Positions 1 to 11,294 of a stretch of DNA of 64,000 nucleotides are shown here, in pieces (the first letter of the stretch is position 1; each line of letters begins with the position of its first letter). Where the stretch lies: NCBI GenBank assembly GCA_030737835.1, contig JAUJYN010000040.1, positions 662,810 through 726,809 of the forward strand, in the 5' to 3' direction. The notes beneath the pieces were generated by a model. It was not told the DNA's origin and did no database searches. It worked only from the letters and a program-made list of their open reading frames with translations. A program made the position numbers and the translations under genes. Source of the stretch: Acorus gramineus (taxonomy: Eukaryota; Streptophyta; Magnoliopsida; Acorales; Acoraceae).

Positions 1-152
1 TCTCTGGTCTTTTATTTTTCTAAGTGTTGTGGCCAGGGTTTCTTTTGTTTCTTTTAAAGATGTTTTCTTTTAGATGTCCAATTGTGGTTATTTCTAAGTA
101 TCACTTGAAGTAAATTTCTGATTTTTGGGCTATCAAAATTGGGGTATCTATA
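1..152. other. AT-rich left flank, unassigned
   Basis: T-rich sequence with no coding signature. It stops near base 150, where recognisable Tat-type gag sequence begins. It could be another insertion that cut element A, or a divergent part of A itself. Nothing else can be supported. Confidence 0.4.
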
Positions 153-403
153 GCTGTGACTATCACAAAAGCGTGGGGCACACGACTGATCGATGCCACA
201 TTTTCCAAGGTTTCCTGGAAGAACAGGTCCGCAAGGGGCTCCTGAAGGAATATGTACCATCCGAGAAGACCCAAGCCGCAGAGGAGCGGCATGTTACGAA
301 CATTGACCCCAATACTTCGGCCGAGGTCATCGATGTCATCTTTGGGTGTGAGCCACACTTCTCCAAGCCGAAGAGTGACAGATGAGATTTGAAGAAGATG
401 CAA
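153..403 (+). pseudogene. Element A gag 3' end with zinc knuckle (fossil)
   Basis: The + strand reading around 150-385 holds a CX2HX4HX4C-like knuckle (CDYH, then VGH, then DRC) followed by a short segment containing LEEQVRKGLLKEYV. This matches the C-terminal end of plant Tat-type Gag, the nucleocapsid part that binds element RNA. Only the end of gag is in the window. It lies just upstream of the protease region in the usual gag-pol order. Fossil. Confidence 0.65.
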
Positions 404-539
404 ATCTCCTTCGAAATTGTGAGATCGATCAGGAGCCGAAGTTGGTCACAAAGAAAGCAAAGAGTGATGACAAAGGGGGGTCATCACCTTCTTTGACGCT
501 GACCTGGAAGGAGTCCATGCTCCACATTCTGATGCTCTG

Positions 540-1004
540 GTAATTACTCTGCGCATCTCTAAATTTGATGTCAAGAGGATTCTTGTTGACGCTGAAAGCT
601 CGGCTGACATCCTCTTCATGCAACCCTTCCTTCGGATGGGGTTGAAGGTGGCTGACCTTGTCCCGACCAGGGATCCCCTGGTCGCCTTCAATGGTGCACG
701 AGTCATCTCAGCCGGAAGCATCACGTTGCCGGTCCGAGCAGGGAACCAGACATCCATGACGGAGTTTACCATCATGGACCTCCCGTCGCCATACAACACG
801 ATTATCGGGCGCACATGGTTGGCAGCGATAAAGGTGATCCCGTCCACTTATCATCAATGTCTTTGTTTTTTCACGTCTGAGGGGATAAAGGAGATTCGAG
901 GGGATCATGTAGCCGCGAGACAATGTTACATGGCGGCCCTTGTAGGGAAATCAACCCTGCTTGAGGAACTACCCGAGGAGGGAGAAATCCATCCTAAGAG
1001 GTAG
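540..1004 (+). pseudogene. Element A aspartic protease region (fossil)
   Basis: The + strand reading shows the retropepsin-like block typical of plant Tat elements: a VDAESSADILF stretch near 588-615, then LVAFNGARVISAGSI, then MDLPSPYNTIIGRTWL with the ILG-like flap/IIGR motif. In the live family this enzyme cuts the Gag-Pol polyprotein. It lies between the Gag knuckle and the reverse transcriptase, as expected. Fossil; identity is by motif reading only. Confidence 0.6.
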
Positions 1005-1289
1005 CAATTACTTCAGGACCGAGTCAAGGCGGATGAAAGCCGACCCGGTCCCAAAGATAGGGTTCTGGAAGACCTTGAGCAGGTCCCCATAGACCCTACT
1101 GACTCTGAGAAATTCTTTCTCGTCAGGAGTTTGCTGTCAGCCGAGGAAAGAAGGGCAATACTCAACCTCCTCATCAGAAACAAGGATGTGTTTGCCTAGG
1201 AACCTCGTGATATGCCGGGAATCAACCCTGAGGTCGCAAATCACTGGTTGTTCATTTCGCCTACAATTCGCCCAGTTCGGTAGAAGCAA

Positions 1290-2480
1290 TGACGAATGGG
1301 CTCAGTACACGCAGAAGTAGTACGTGACGAGGTGAACAGACTATAGGCCATCAGGTTCATCCGCGAGGTGCGACATCCCGACTGGCTGGCCAACACCGTG
1401 GTAGTTCCAAAGAAGAACAAGAAGTGGCGGGTGTGCGTGGACTTCACTGACTTGAATAGTGCGTGCCCAAAAGACAGCTTCCCACCACCAAAAAGCGACT
1501 AGCTGGTGGACTCTTCATCGGGTAACGAACTAATGAGTTTTATGGATGCTTATTCAGGCTACCATCAAATCCCGATGTACGAGCCCGACCAGGAGAAAAC
1601 TACATTCATAACCCCTACTGGCATTTACTGCTACAAAGTAATGCCATTTGGGTTAAAAAATGCCGGGGCCACCTATCAGAGGCTGGTCACAAAGATCTTC
1701 CAACACCAGATTGAGCGAACCGTAGAAGTCTATATTGATGACATGATGGTCAAAAGCCAGCGCAGAGATGATCATCTGTCCCATTTGGAAGAGGTCTTCG
1801 CTGTGTTGCGCAAATACCGCCTCAAACTAAATGCAATGAAGTGCTCCTTCGGAGACACCTCGGGCAAGTTCTTGGGGTATTTGATGACTCAGCGAGGAAT
1901 CGAAGCCAACCCCGATTAGATCAAAGCGATCATGGAGATGGAGCCGCCGCGGAACAAGAAAGAGGTGCAGAAGCTTACTGGAAGGTTGGCCGCGCTCAAC
2001 CGATTCATCTCCAGAGTCACTAACCGATGTCAACCATTCTTCCTCCTGCTTTGAAAAGCGCAAAGGTTCGAATGGACGCCGGAATGTCAGAAGGCGTTTA
2101 AGGAAATTAAAAAATACCTTAGTACGCCACCACTCCTGATATGCCCTTCTCCCGGAGATATCCTACTCCTTTACGTCGTAGCTTCCGAGCATGCAATAAG
2201 TTCTGCGTTGTTGAAGGACGTAGACTGGGGGCAGCGAGCAATCTACTATGCCAGCAAAGCATTAAATGGGGCATAAACTAGGCATTCCTGCATCGAGAAT
2301 GCGTTTGCCTTACTCATTTCTGCCCGGAAATTACGCCATTCTTTTCAAGCCCATTCGATCCACGTCATCACCGACTCGCCACTCAAGGCCGTACTTCGAA
2401 GGCAGACGTTGCAGGGTGACTGCTGAAATGGGCGGTGGAGCTATCAGCCTTTGATATCCACTATCAGCCCAAAAATGCAA
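1290..2480 (+). pseudogene. Element A reverse transcriptase and first RNase H (fossil)
   Basis: Around 1506-1919 the + strand reads the palm core of a Ty3/gypsy reverse transcriptase: FMDAYSGYHQIPM, then ITPTGIYCYKVMPFGLKNAGATYQR, then the catalytic-box reading VYIDDMMVKS. The connection and first RNase H follow up to about 2480, where YYASKALN-like sequence can be read. The wording of the motifs (PFGLKNAGATYQR, YIDDM) is that of plant Tat/Retand elements, not of the Tekay-like elements elsewhere in this window. Broken in several places. Confidence 0.75.
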
Positions 2481-2490
2481 TTAAAGGCCA

Positions 2491-3027
2491 ATGGTCGCGG
2501 ACATCATCGCCGACCTCACGCCTGCTGAGCAGCAGGTCTACACCGTCTCTGATTTCAGGCCAATTTCTTGGACACTCCATGTTGATGGGGCATCCAATCG
2601 AAAAGGGGCAGGAGCAGGGATGATCCTGCAAAGTGAAGATGGATTCCTGTTCGAACATGCGATCAAGCTCGGCTTCAAGGCTTCCAACAACGAAGCCGAA
2701 TATGAGGCCCTGATCGCGAGACTGGAATTCGCTGTAGATCTATCCGTGCGTAAATTGGTGATCTACAGTGATTCCCAGATCGTGGTATGCCACAGTACTG
2801 GAGAGTACCAAACAAAGGACGAGCGCATGGCCGCCTACCAGATCTATGCGCAAGCTCTGCTCCCACAAATCGACGACTGGAAGATCCACTCGATCGACCG
2901 CGAGCAGAACACCCAAGCTGACGCCCTGGCAAATTTGGCCAGTGCTCTAGAAGGAGAACCATCTCGTGAGATTCTGGTCGAGTTTCTGGGAGAGCCAACA
3001 TCACTCATCTGGAATCCGTCATGGTGA
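2491..3027 (+). pseudogene. Element A second (archaeal-type) RNase H domain (fossil)
   Basis: An open stretch of 178 codons reads a complete-looking RNase H fold: LHVDGASNRKGAGAG near residues 29-43, NNEAEYEAL near 66-73, IYSDSQIVV near 91-99 and NTQADALANLAS near 140-151. The acidic residues are therefore D32, E70, D94 and D144 of this stretch. It lies after the RNase H that belongs to the reverse transcriptase and before integrase. A second, archaeal-like RNase H in this position is a recognised hallmark of the plant Tat lineage, and it is the best single evidence for that assignment. Confidence 0.8.
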
Positions 3028-3238
3028 TAGATCCAAAATCTCGAACAGAAACTTGGATGGATCCCATCCTGTTGTACCTGAAGGACGACATCCTCCCACT
3101 AGATAAGGTGGAAGCTAGAAAAATTAAATATCGATCTGCTTCTTGATTTCTGATCAAGGCATCCTGTACAAGCAAAGCCTCAGCGGCCAACTCTTGCGGT
3201 GTGTCACCCTCGACAAAGCCAAGGAGGTGCTATAGAAG

Positions 3239-4250
3239 ATGCATTCGGGAAAATGTGGAAGCCATACTCCATCACGGTCCTTGGCCCGCCGCGTACTGAC
3301 TACTGGTTACTTCTGGAGGACCCTCGCTAAAGATTCACTCGATCTCATGAGGAGACGCGACAAATGTCAGCGATTCAGCCGGCTGATCCATCGACCCGCC
3401 GGGGATTTGAATACCCTTCAAAGTCCTTGGCCGTTTGCTCAATGGGGGTTCGATATAGTCAGACCCATGCCCATGGCACAATCTCAGAGGCGGTTCCTGC
3501 TGGTCGCTACCGATTACTTCACCAAATGGGTGGAAGCTGTGGCCCTGGCCAGGATTCGTGATGTCGAGGTGCGAAGTTTCTTATGAAAGGAGATTGTATG
3601 CAGGTTCGGGGTGCCGAATGCTATAATCTCCAACAACGGAACACAGTTCGACAATGCTACCATAAGGGAATTTTGCGAGGAGTTGGGAATAAAACATCTG
3701 TTCTCTTCTCCTCGCTATCCCCAAGGTAATGGGCAGGCAGAGATCACCAACTGCACCATCTTGGACGGGCTCAAAAAGCGCCTCGACGCAGGCAAAGGAA
3801 ACTAAGTGGATGAACTCGCCTCGGTATTATTGGCATACCGCACAATGGCGCGAAGGGCTACAGGCAAAACTCCATTTTCCCTGGCCTTTGGTGTCGAAGT
3901 AGTAATTCCTATAGAGCTCGAGATCCCAACTTTTAGGATCAAGAACTTCAAGCCACGCGCTAATGAAGAAGTTCTAGCATCCGACCTGGACCTAAGGGAC
4001 GAGCGAAGAGAAGCTGCTTCCATCAGAATGGCGAACTACCAAAACCAGATAGTTCGAAGCTACAACAAAGGAATTTTGTGACGAAGCTTTCTGGTCGGAG
4101 ACCTGGTCTTGCAAGAGGTATTCCCCGAATCCCAAAAACGATCTGATGGTAAACTCGGACCCAGCTGGGAGGGACCATATAAAGTCACCAGGCTAGGTCC
4201 AAAAGGTGCTTACTACTTAGAATGAATGAATGGAGAGGCACTTATCAAAC
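3239..4250 (+). pseudogene. Element A integrase (fossil)
   Basis: The + strand reads a DDE integrase core: a WPFAQWGFDI segment near 3430, FLLVATDYFTKWVEA near 3498, then NAIISNNGTQFDN near 3615 and PQGNGQAEITN near 3720. The C-terminal part follows (ASVLLAYRTMARRATGKTPFSL, then EIPTFR) to about 4250. No chromodomain is visible, in keeping with Tat rather than chromovirus ancestry. Broken in several places. In the live family integrase inserts the cDNA into host DNA. Confidence 0.7.
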
Positions 4251-4501
4251 CTCACAATGTAATGCATCTAAAAAAGTACTACTTTTCAAATAAAAGTTGT
4301 TTGCTTGGTTTTATTCATCTTGTTGTGAATATTTTATAAGTATGAAAGCCCATTCGAGGTCGTGCGTGAACTTGGTTATGAACATCACTCTAAGAAAAAG
4401 AAGTTGCGAATAGGCCATGTTCAGGTAGATAAATGAGCACTCTTCGTGATAGAGGTCGCGCTGGGGACGCCCCATCCATCGATTAAGCACTCGAGTAAAA
4501 G

Positions 4502-4868
4502 GCAACAAAAAGTTGAATGCATAGGATACACTCACAAGATGAGGTCGTTAGGAAGTACAAGCTTCCCCTATGCCCACTAAGGTCTCAAAGGGCCAACAAA
4601 AAGTGGAATGCATAGGATACACTCACAAGATGAGGTCATTAGGAAGTACAAGCTTCCCCTATGCCCACTAAGGTCTCAAAGGGCCAACAAAAAGTGGAAT
4701 GCATAGGATACACTCACAAGATGAGGTCGTTAGGAAGTACAAGCTTCCCCTATGCCCACTAAGGTCTCAAAGGGCCAACAAAAAGTGCACTGCATAGGAT
4801 ACACTCACAAGATGAGGTCGTTAGAAAGTACAAGCTACCCCTATCCCCACTAAGGTCTCAAAGGGCCA
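4502..4868 (+). repeat. 91-bp tandem repeat, four copies, in the 3' region of element A
   Basis: The phrase beginning AGTKGAATGCATAGG recurs at 4511, 4602, 4693 and (slightly changed) 4784, an exact 91-bp spacing. The copies differ by only a few bases, so the array is much better preserved than the adjacent pol. It lies between the end of integrase and the antisense ORF. Tandem repeats in this untranslated 3' stretch are common in Tat elements. Confidence 0.9.
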
Positions 4869-5060
4869 AGGCCCTACGACTAGCTTGTGGAGGTCGCGAG
4901 GCAAGGATAAGCAGAATTAGTCCATTAAATGGCGTTAAATTCTGAAAGGGTACATCCCTATTATCCTAGCAAACAAGCACTCCTAGCATACACGTTATGC
5001 AAACAAAAAAAGAAACGAGTAGACATTAAGAGGACAAATCGTTTAAAGAAAACATTGTCT

Positions 5061-5642
5061 TTACAAAATGTCAATTATTCTAAGACCCATCATCGGGATC
5101 AGGCCCAGAAACAGGAGAGGAAGCGCTAGCGCGACGTGAGGAGAGACATTGTTCGACTTGTCTCCATATCCTTGACGATAGCCACGGTCGTAATTCTTGT
5201 TGACACAGGTTGTCAAAGAATCCGAGATCTCCTGTATCTGGTTTTTCATCGACGCGAAGGCTTTGTCTCAACCCTTTGTCAGTCCGTCCTTGTATGCGGC
5301 CGCGACATCAGCTCGAAGGCCAGTGATAATGGTCTGTTGATCTCACGACTCCTGTGTCAGAACATCAACTCATTTCTCTGCATTTTCTGCTCGCAGAGAA
5401 AGCTTGGCCTGGTCGAAGGACTGAGAAAGCTTTAAGTCAAGAAGCTCTTTCACTTGCTCCTCAGCAGCCACGACAAGAGCTTCAGTAGTAGCCAAGTTGC
5501 GCAGGGTAGAAGATTCAGCTAACTCTGCCGCTAGGTGAGCACAATTCAAGATCGCAGTTTGCTCTTCGGCAATCTTCAACTGCGCCTCTCTGCGATGCAC
5601 GAGCTCCTGCGTTGCCTTCAGCAGTGATTCGGCCTTCTTCAT
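5061..5642 (-). pseudogene. Element A antisense ORF, coiled-coil portion
   Basis: On the minus strand, 5370-5642 reads 90 codons rich in A, E, L, K and Q with heptad-like spacing (for example LVHRREAQLKIAEEQTAIL). This is a probable coiled coil, continuing in degraded form toward 5061. It runs opposite to pol. Tat elements such as Grande and RIRE2 are known to carry an antisense ORF here, and its product is sometimes annotated as a 'putative gypsy type transposon' domain (Pfam PF04195). Function unknown. The coiled coil would be the C-terminal side of that product. Confidence 0.55.
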
Positions 5643-5649
5643 GCCGCAT

Positions 5650-6327
5650 TCAAGCTCGCTGAGCGCTTGGAGAAGGACAGAGTTCTGAAAAGCAGATCAT
5701 CAGAGCTTTGAAGTTAGACACAAAGAAAAAAGAGGTTGGGTTGCTTACGTTGTATATGCTCCAGCCGAGCCAAGTAAAAAGTGCCTCAGTAGTGGCCTGG
5801 CGAGCGCTTTCTAGGTCGTCTTCAAGAAGGCAACCCCTGAGTTGAGCACAAGCAACCTCCTTGTTGGTGCGCCCGGCCAGAGGGCCACCGGAAAGGGTAC
5901 TAGCCGAAGCAGCCGCTGCAGAAGACTTGACATGCATAACCCCACTGAATAATGTAACCCTTGGGGAGGCCAAGTTCAGAGCATCGACTGCTACAGAAGG
6001 AGTGCCCTCCGAGGCTAAGACGAAAGGAACCTCCAAGCCAGAGGGTTCTGAAGGAACAGCCGTGGTCTGAATGACCGAAGACACCTTCAAAGACGGCAAG
6101 ATGGAGGATGGAATCTCCACCATAACGGCTGGGGGCACCCCCGAGGAAACTTTTGGAGGGGATGTAACCCACATCTCCGCGACTGTGCTCGACCAAGGTA
6201 CAACCATCAAAGGAGGCGCCATCTTGACGGCCTTGGCTGATGAGAACTCAGCACGAGCCAAGTCGACTATCGGGATGACCAAGATGGAGGCCTTGATCAC
6301 CTCAACTTCAGAAGAGGACGGAACCAC
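5650..6327 (-). pseudogene. Element A antisense ORF, low-complexity portion
   Basis: An open minus-strand stretch of 225 codons, rich in S, A, V, P and E (for example SSGVPPAVMVEIPSSILP). No catalytic motif is visible. It lies directly upstream, in the antisense sense, of the coiled-coil stretch and looks like the linker between the N-terminal domain and the coil. Element B interrupts the region at 6483, and the N-terminal side reappears at 42126-42982. Overlapping sense-strand frames here look like shadows. Confidence 0.5.
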
Positions 6328-6482
6328 TACCGCGTCTAGCGACCTGCTAACGGTAGGGCTCGATGGGCTTCCTGATCCGCAAGAGGTCGGAGCAAACCCT
6401 GATCCTTGATCACCAGCTGCATTCGCAGGAGGCCCACTTGGACCCCTAGAAGGAAGAGTTGACGGTGCGCCAGGTGTGGCAG

Positions 6483-8911
6483 TGTTAAGTTTGTGTCATT
6501 TTGGAATTTATAATATGGGTGTTATTATTATTATTATTATTTTGGTTATTGTTTCCCCTAGTTGAATGATTTATCAGTGTTTTCTTTGGTTTGATAACTG
6601 CCTTGGCGTAATTAGAAATGTTTATTAATTTTTTGGGTTTTTAGTTCCGATTGGTATCCGGATTTTCATTTGTTACTAGTTGGTGGTGGATTAGCTATGG
6701 ATAATTATAACCCTCTTGGTGTGATAGGGACACCTTGGGTGAGCTTAAGAAGTCTCACCTCCCCATTGGTTATTTTTTTTCTTTTTATTGAATAGTTGGG
6801 TAAGCTTTAGCTTAAGTTCACCTCCCTTATTAGCTTCACCACAATATAAACCCCCCTTCAAGTGACTTTATCTCACTAAAACCCTCATTTTATACTACTC
6901 TTGCTCTCTGTTTTGTGGCTGTCTCAGCTGGTCCTTGTTGAGAGGGTTTGGTAGGGGTGTTTGTGAAATCATTTTTTTGGTGGATCATTGTTGGCGGAAA
7001 TGTGTGGGTTGTTCAAGTATGTTGAATAGCTTGTGTATACTTGTATTAAGTTACTCTCCCTTCCTAAACCTTCCTTCCCATCTCAGTTTGCTTTGTTTTT
7101 GTGTTGATCAGCTGTGGTTAGTTGTGGAGAAAGTGATTATTGTGATGGGAGACTTGTTTAATGTTTAAAGAGGTATGGCAGATCTCTGTCTTCTTGAAAT
7201 CCTTGTAATACTAGCACCTAGAGTCATATTCGGAGGTTCAGGTCTTCATGTTCCATGCTCATGATGATGTCTAGATTCTATGCATGAAATTTAGGGTTAA
7301 AATGTTATCTGTGTTGGAAGTTATGAGTCAATCTCTAAGGACTGTCTAGATTCGCGTGTGAAATGATCAGCTTCTGAAACTAATTTATTTCTAGCAGTTA
7401 GAGGATTAATTAGACTTCGATGCCTTCATGGATTATGATCCTCACATGTGAATGAATGTGTGTAAATTATTTCAGAATTTTTGGACGTGTACTTGGTTCT
7501 GGAGTGAAGATAGTTCATGGATGTTTGGGGTAGACGAGCCAGTTCTGGCATGTGTGAGTTTTTATGCTATTATGCATGCTGTGATCTATATCTAGAATTG
7601 GTACCCTGATGATATATGCTTGTTTATGTGTCAGGAGTTATCATATTCAATTTTAGCACCATTGGTTGTAGGAACTAGAAGTTATCGATTTTCTTGCAAG
7701 TTTGTGCTGTGGTGGGAGTGCGTCGTGCTCTTCCCACTCCCGCCCTGCTCGCTATGCACATCAACTCCTCGTGGATTGAGCGAGTGACGATTTGGTATTG
7801 GTGAGTGGTCCGACCCATGCAATAGAAGTAATAATAGCATGCTTGTTAGGCACTATAGTGTATTTTATGCAATGGGATGATACTATAGAGAACTTTTGGG
7901 TTGTATTGCTTGTATATGATGATAAATGTGCTATGTAGGATTAAATAAAATTTCTAAGATCATTTGCATAAACTTATTGATATGCTCCTTCGAGTTAGCT
8001 ATAATTCTTGCCTCTACTTGTCCTTACACCCTGTTTGCACGTTTGGTGGGTGCTTAATTACCTCATGCTCATAGTAATAACTTTATACCCTGTTTTTTTT
8101 AAGATAGATGTGTGTATGACTAGTTTATAAGGTCATAATTAACATTAGTAAGTGTGGATAAGAAATAGCTTTCCCCTGCATCCTCGTGATGCACCTGTTG
8201 GGAATTCTATGGATTTCAACTAGCTAGTTATCAAGTATGGTATACGTTGATCAATGTGATCCCCGCGAGTGTGGAGTGTATCACCCCGACGTCATCGTGC
8301 GTTGAAGCTACACTGTGAGGTGCCTCCCCGTGACTGGTACCGTCGTGGGTAGGCTGCCAGGGAAAGGGCTACCTGGGAGAGGGCTACCGGATGACGTGGA
8401 GTGATTGTGGAGTATTTGTTGACAACTTGTTGTGTATTCGTTTAAGTGTTGACTATGTATTATCTTCATTGTGTGGTGGTTGACTATTCACTGAGCTTTT
8501 AGCTCATCCCTCGTTTTCCTTTGTTTCTCTCTAGTGGAGGCAGAGCATTTCACGAAGGAGGAGCTCCCATGAGGTGTTTCTTGGCTGCCTGTGTTATGTC
8601 TGTCGTTTGAGTTTGGGGAGCGAGGTCGTCAGCAGTCTTGTTGTTTTTCTATGTATTTCTTTCTGGTGCGTGGGCACATGATGTATGTATTCTCTTTGTT
8701 GATCAGACTTGGCTCACACAGGACAGTGATTGTATACCCTCTGTCTGTAATGATATTTTTGGTTACAGACTTGTTTATATTATGCTTCTGCTTCCCAGTC
8801 TAGTCTTGCTCTACCAATCCTTATATATGGTTATCTTGTTAGCCTCCTGTATGATATTCTGATATGACTATTATTGTTACAAACCGGGGACGGCCGCTCC
8901 GGCGCGTAACA
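6483..8911 (+). repeat. Element B 5' LTR (2,429 bp)
   Basis: Starts TGTTAAGTTTGTGTC and ends GGCGCGTAACA, so it has TG...CA ends. The start recurs at 16932 and the end at 42067. A short (ATT)n run lies near 6523-6540. The LTR is AT-richer than those of the other elements and lacks their GC-rich intron-like segment. Open frames inside it have no recognisable content. Confidence 0.92.
6845..6850 (+). promoter_or_regulatory. Candidate TATA box of element B LTR
   Basis: TATAAA in the context ACAATATAAACCCCCC, about 360 bp into the LTR, followed by a C-rich stretch. The same context occurs in the 3' LTR near 39985. Position and sequence fit a Pol II core promoter; inference only. Confidence 0.5.
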
Positions 8912-8915
8912 AAGT

Positions 8916-8927
8916 TGGTATCAGAGC
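8916..8927 (+). other. Element B primer binding site (tRNA-iMet)
   Basis: TGGTATCAGAGC lies four bases after the LTR end. It is the standard complement of the 3' end of plant initiator-Met tRNA, used by chromoviruses to prime minus-strand cDNA. Confidence 0.9.
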
Positions 8928-9023
8928 CTGGTCCTGTCTGAGCATAAGTCAGGTCGTGTAGTTGAGTCGTAGGATTCCTATTTGAGTATTCTGATCCTAG
9001 TGCCTCGCTTTATAGGTTGCTGA

Positions 9024-10290
9024 CATGGCTCCTCACGTCAAGGGACGTGGACATGGGGAGCTGGGTCAGATGTGGGGTCCTTTGCCTTGGGGCCAAGACC
9101 TGAGCCGGAGCCTCCCGCCTGGGAGCATGCCTTCGCTCTCCTCGCTAATATGTTAGAGACTCAGTTGAGGGCGTTGGAGGAGCAATCCCGTGAGATTAGG
9201 GCATTGCGTGAGGCCTGCCAGGCGGCTCCACAGATGCCGACTGTGCCAGACCCACTGATTGTGCCTGAGGTGCCGAGGGATCATGTGGAAATTCCTGTAG
9301 CAGTAGATCAGAGACCCCTCGAGGCGGTGGAGGAGCATCGTGTGGAGGCTCGGGACCATAAGTCCAACCTCTCTACTTTCTTGAAGCTCCACCCCCTTTC
9401 TTTCCATGGTGTGACGGCGGATCCCCTTGCTCTGGTTGCGAGAGATAGATAAGATTTTCTCTACCATGCGTTGCTCAAATCACCAGTGTATCTCTCTAAC
9501 CACGTTCATGCTGAAGGACGATGCAGCGGATTGGTGGGCCACCCGTTCGATTGATATTCCTGGAAGTGTGGAACAGTTGTCTTGGACCGGGTTTCGTGAC
9601 CTATTTTTAGGCGAGTATTTTCCTTTTCCGACGCGGCAACGGGTGATGTAGGAGTTTGAACAGTTGACGTAGTCTATGTCAGTGGCGTCTTATTCAACGA
9701 GATTCACGACGCTATCACGTTATGCTCCTGCCCTTATTGCTGATGAGGAGACACATTGCAGACGCTTTGAGATGGGACTCAAAAGCAGGATTAGGGTGCA
9801 TGTTACGTCGCAGGCGTTGACGAGTTTCAGTGCCTTGTTATCGCGAGCTATGACTGTCGAGTGCGACCTTGGGGCACCCCCGGTGAGTCAGACATCCCTA
9901 GCAGGCCAAGATCCTTCTCGTCAGCAAGGTGATGGACGCCGCGATGCTCGCAGCAAGCGTTGCCGCTCTGATCAATTGACTGTCTCCCCTGCCCCTACTA
10001 CTATGCCAACCCAAGGTGCTGCGCCTACCGCCGTCGTTCCAGTTCAGGCATGAAACCGTGAACAATGCCGCTGTTACCACTGCCAGCACGTTGGGCACAT
10101 TGCGCGATTTTGTCCTGATGCTGGACAACCACAAGTTTATGATCCGAGGTTCCAACAGCAACAGCCGCGTCAGCCGCAACCACAACCGCCACAGGGCGGT
10201 CGTGTGGATCAGAGGAGACAGCCTCCGCAGCGGAATCGGCAGATTCAGCCCCCACCACAGTTTGTCCCGGGCTAGGTAGCGACACTCACA
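9024..10290 (+). pseudogene. Element B gag (fossil)
   Basis: Begins at an ATG (MAPHVKGRGHG) shortly after the primer site. It continues with the retrotransposon gag domain: LSTFLKLHPLSFHGVTADPLAL near 9366-9440, then LTTFMLKDDAADWWATRSIDIP near 9500. It ends with a CCHC zinc knuckle (CYHCQHVGHIARFC near 10070-10118) and a Q/P-rich tail. This is the structural protein of the particle. Broken in a few places. Confidence 0.75.
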
Positions 10291-10299
10291 GTTGATGAG

Positions 10300-10530
10300 G
10301 CACAGGCATCGAGTAGTGTGGTTCGAGGTACTATTATGATCTCCCAGCACCCCGCTTATGTTTTATTTGATTATGGGGCCACGCATTCTTTTATTCTTCT
10401 GCTTTTGCCAGCCATGTGGGAGCGCTGTCGGATCCCCTACCGGTTGCATTGGAGGTTGCTATGCCAGTAGGCGATCGCCTTATTCTCAGGACAGTTTATA
10501 GGAGTTGTTTAGTGTCGATAGGAGAGTATG
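10300..10530 (+). pseudogene. Element B protease, N-terminal part (fossil)
   Basis: The reading near 10340-10390 contains the retropepsin region AYVLFDYGATHSFI, followed by a conserved LEVAMPVGDRLILRTVYR-like stretch. Solo LTR J is inserted at 10531 and the protease sequence resumes at 13715. Fossil. Confidence 0.65.
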
Positions 10531-11294
10531 TGTTATATATGTGTCCCTTTTTGGCCTGCTGGTAACCATTGGAGCATTTTGGCGGTTTTTCAGTTTTTTT
10601 CATTTTTCGATCGGAACAGCAAAATTTTGGACTGTTAGCTATCGTCCTGAGCTGGAGGACTCCGATTGAAAATCTAACTGCATATTATGTGTCCTGGTGC
10701 CATTTTAAGCCACTCATGAAAATTTCATCGAATTTCGGTAACGTTTCCAAAAATTCGCAGTTCCGGGGCGTATCCGGGTTTTGACTAAACGAGAAGTCAT
10801 TGGCAGAGTTGACTCGGTCAAAGTGGGCCCATGACTTGGTCAAACACTTTTGTCCTTTTGTGTGGTTGGGTTGACTTAGGTCAAACCCACTTAAAACCCC
10901 CCTTAAGCCCCCCTAAACCTAATTAGGGCTAAACTAATTAGGGGTGTGAGAATAGGTGGGATTGGGGTGGTAATAAAGAAATCCCACAAATTAAACCCCC
11001 TATTCATCATCTTCCTCGTGGTGATTTCTCTCTCCCCCTTTCTCAAAAACAAGCTTTTGAGCCCCCTAGAGATCTCAAACCTTAAAACCTAAAGCATAGA
11101 AAGTGTAGATCCGGTCCCGATCTACACCCCGGTGTTTTCAAATCCGGATTCCGGCCTACCTAGCCCTTTCTTCCGCCCTCTCTTCTCCTCAGATCCGAGC
11201 CATTTCGGAGGTGGGAGTAGGTCTTGGTGGTAGAGACCGTTGGGGAAGCGTTTCGGTGCGCGGAGAGCAACCGGACATCCCTTCCTCCCCCTTG

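Noticed and set aside
5861-6409. Sense-strand frames overlapping the antisense ORF of A
   Set aside because: They are shadows of the minus-strand ORF; composition is unremarkable and no domain is readable.
6935-8862. Short hydrophobic frames in the element B LTR (for example 6935-7168, 8591-8862)
   Set aside because: They are similar in the other LTR only because the LTRs are copies; T-rich sequence gives F/L/V-rich translations without known motifs.
8916-8927. tRNA-like TGGTATCAGAGC sequences (also at 22415, 37411 and 52165)
   Set aside because: These are primer binding sites next to LTR ends; no cloverleaf surrounds them.
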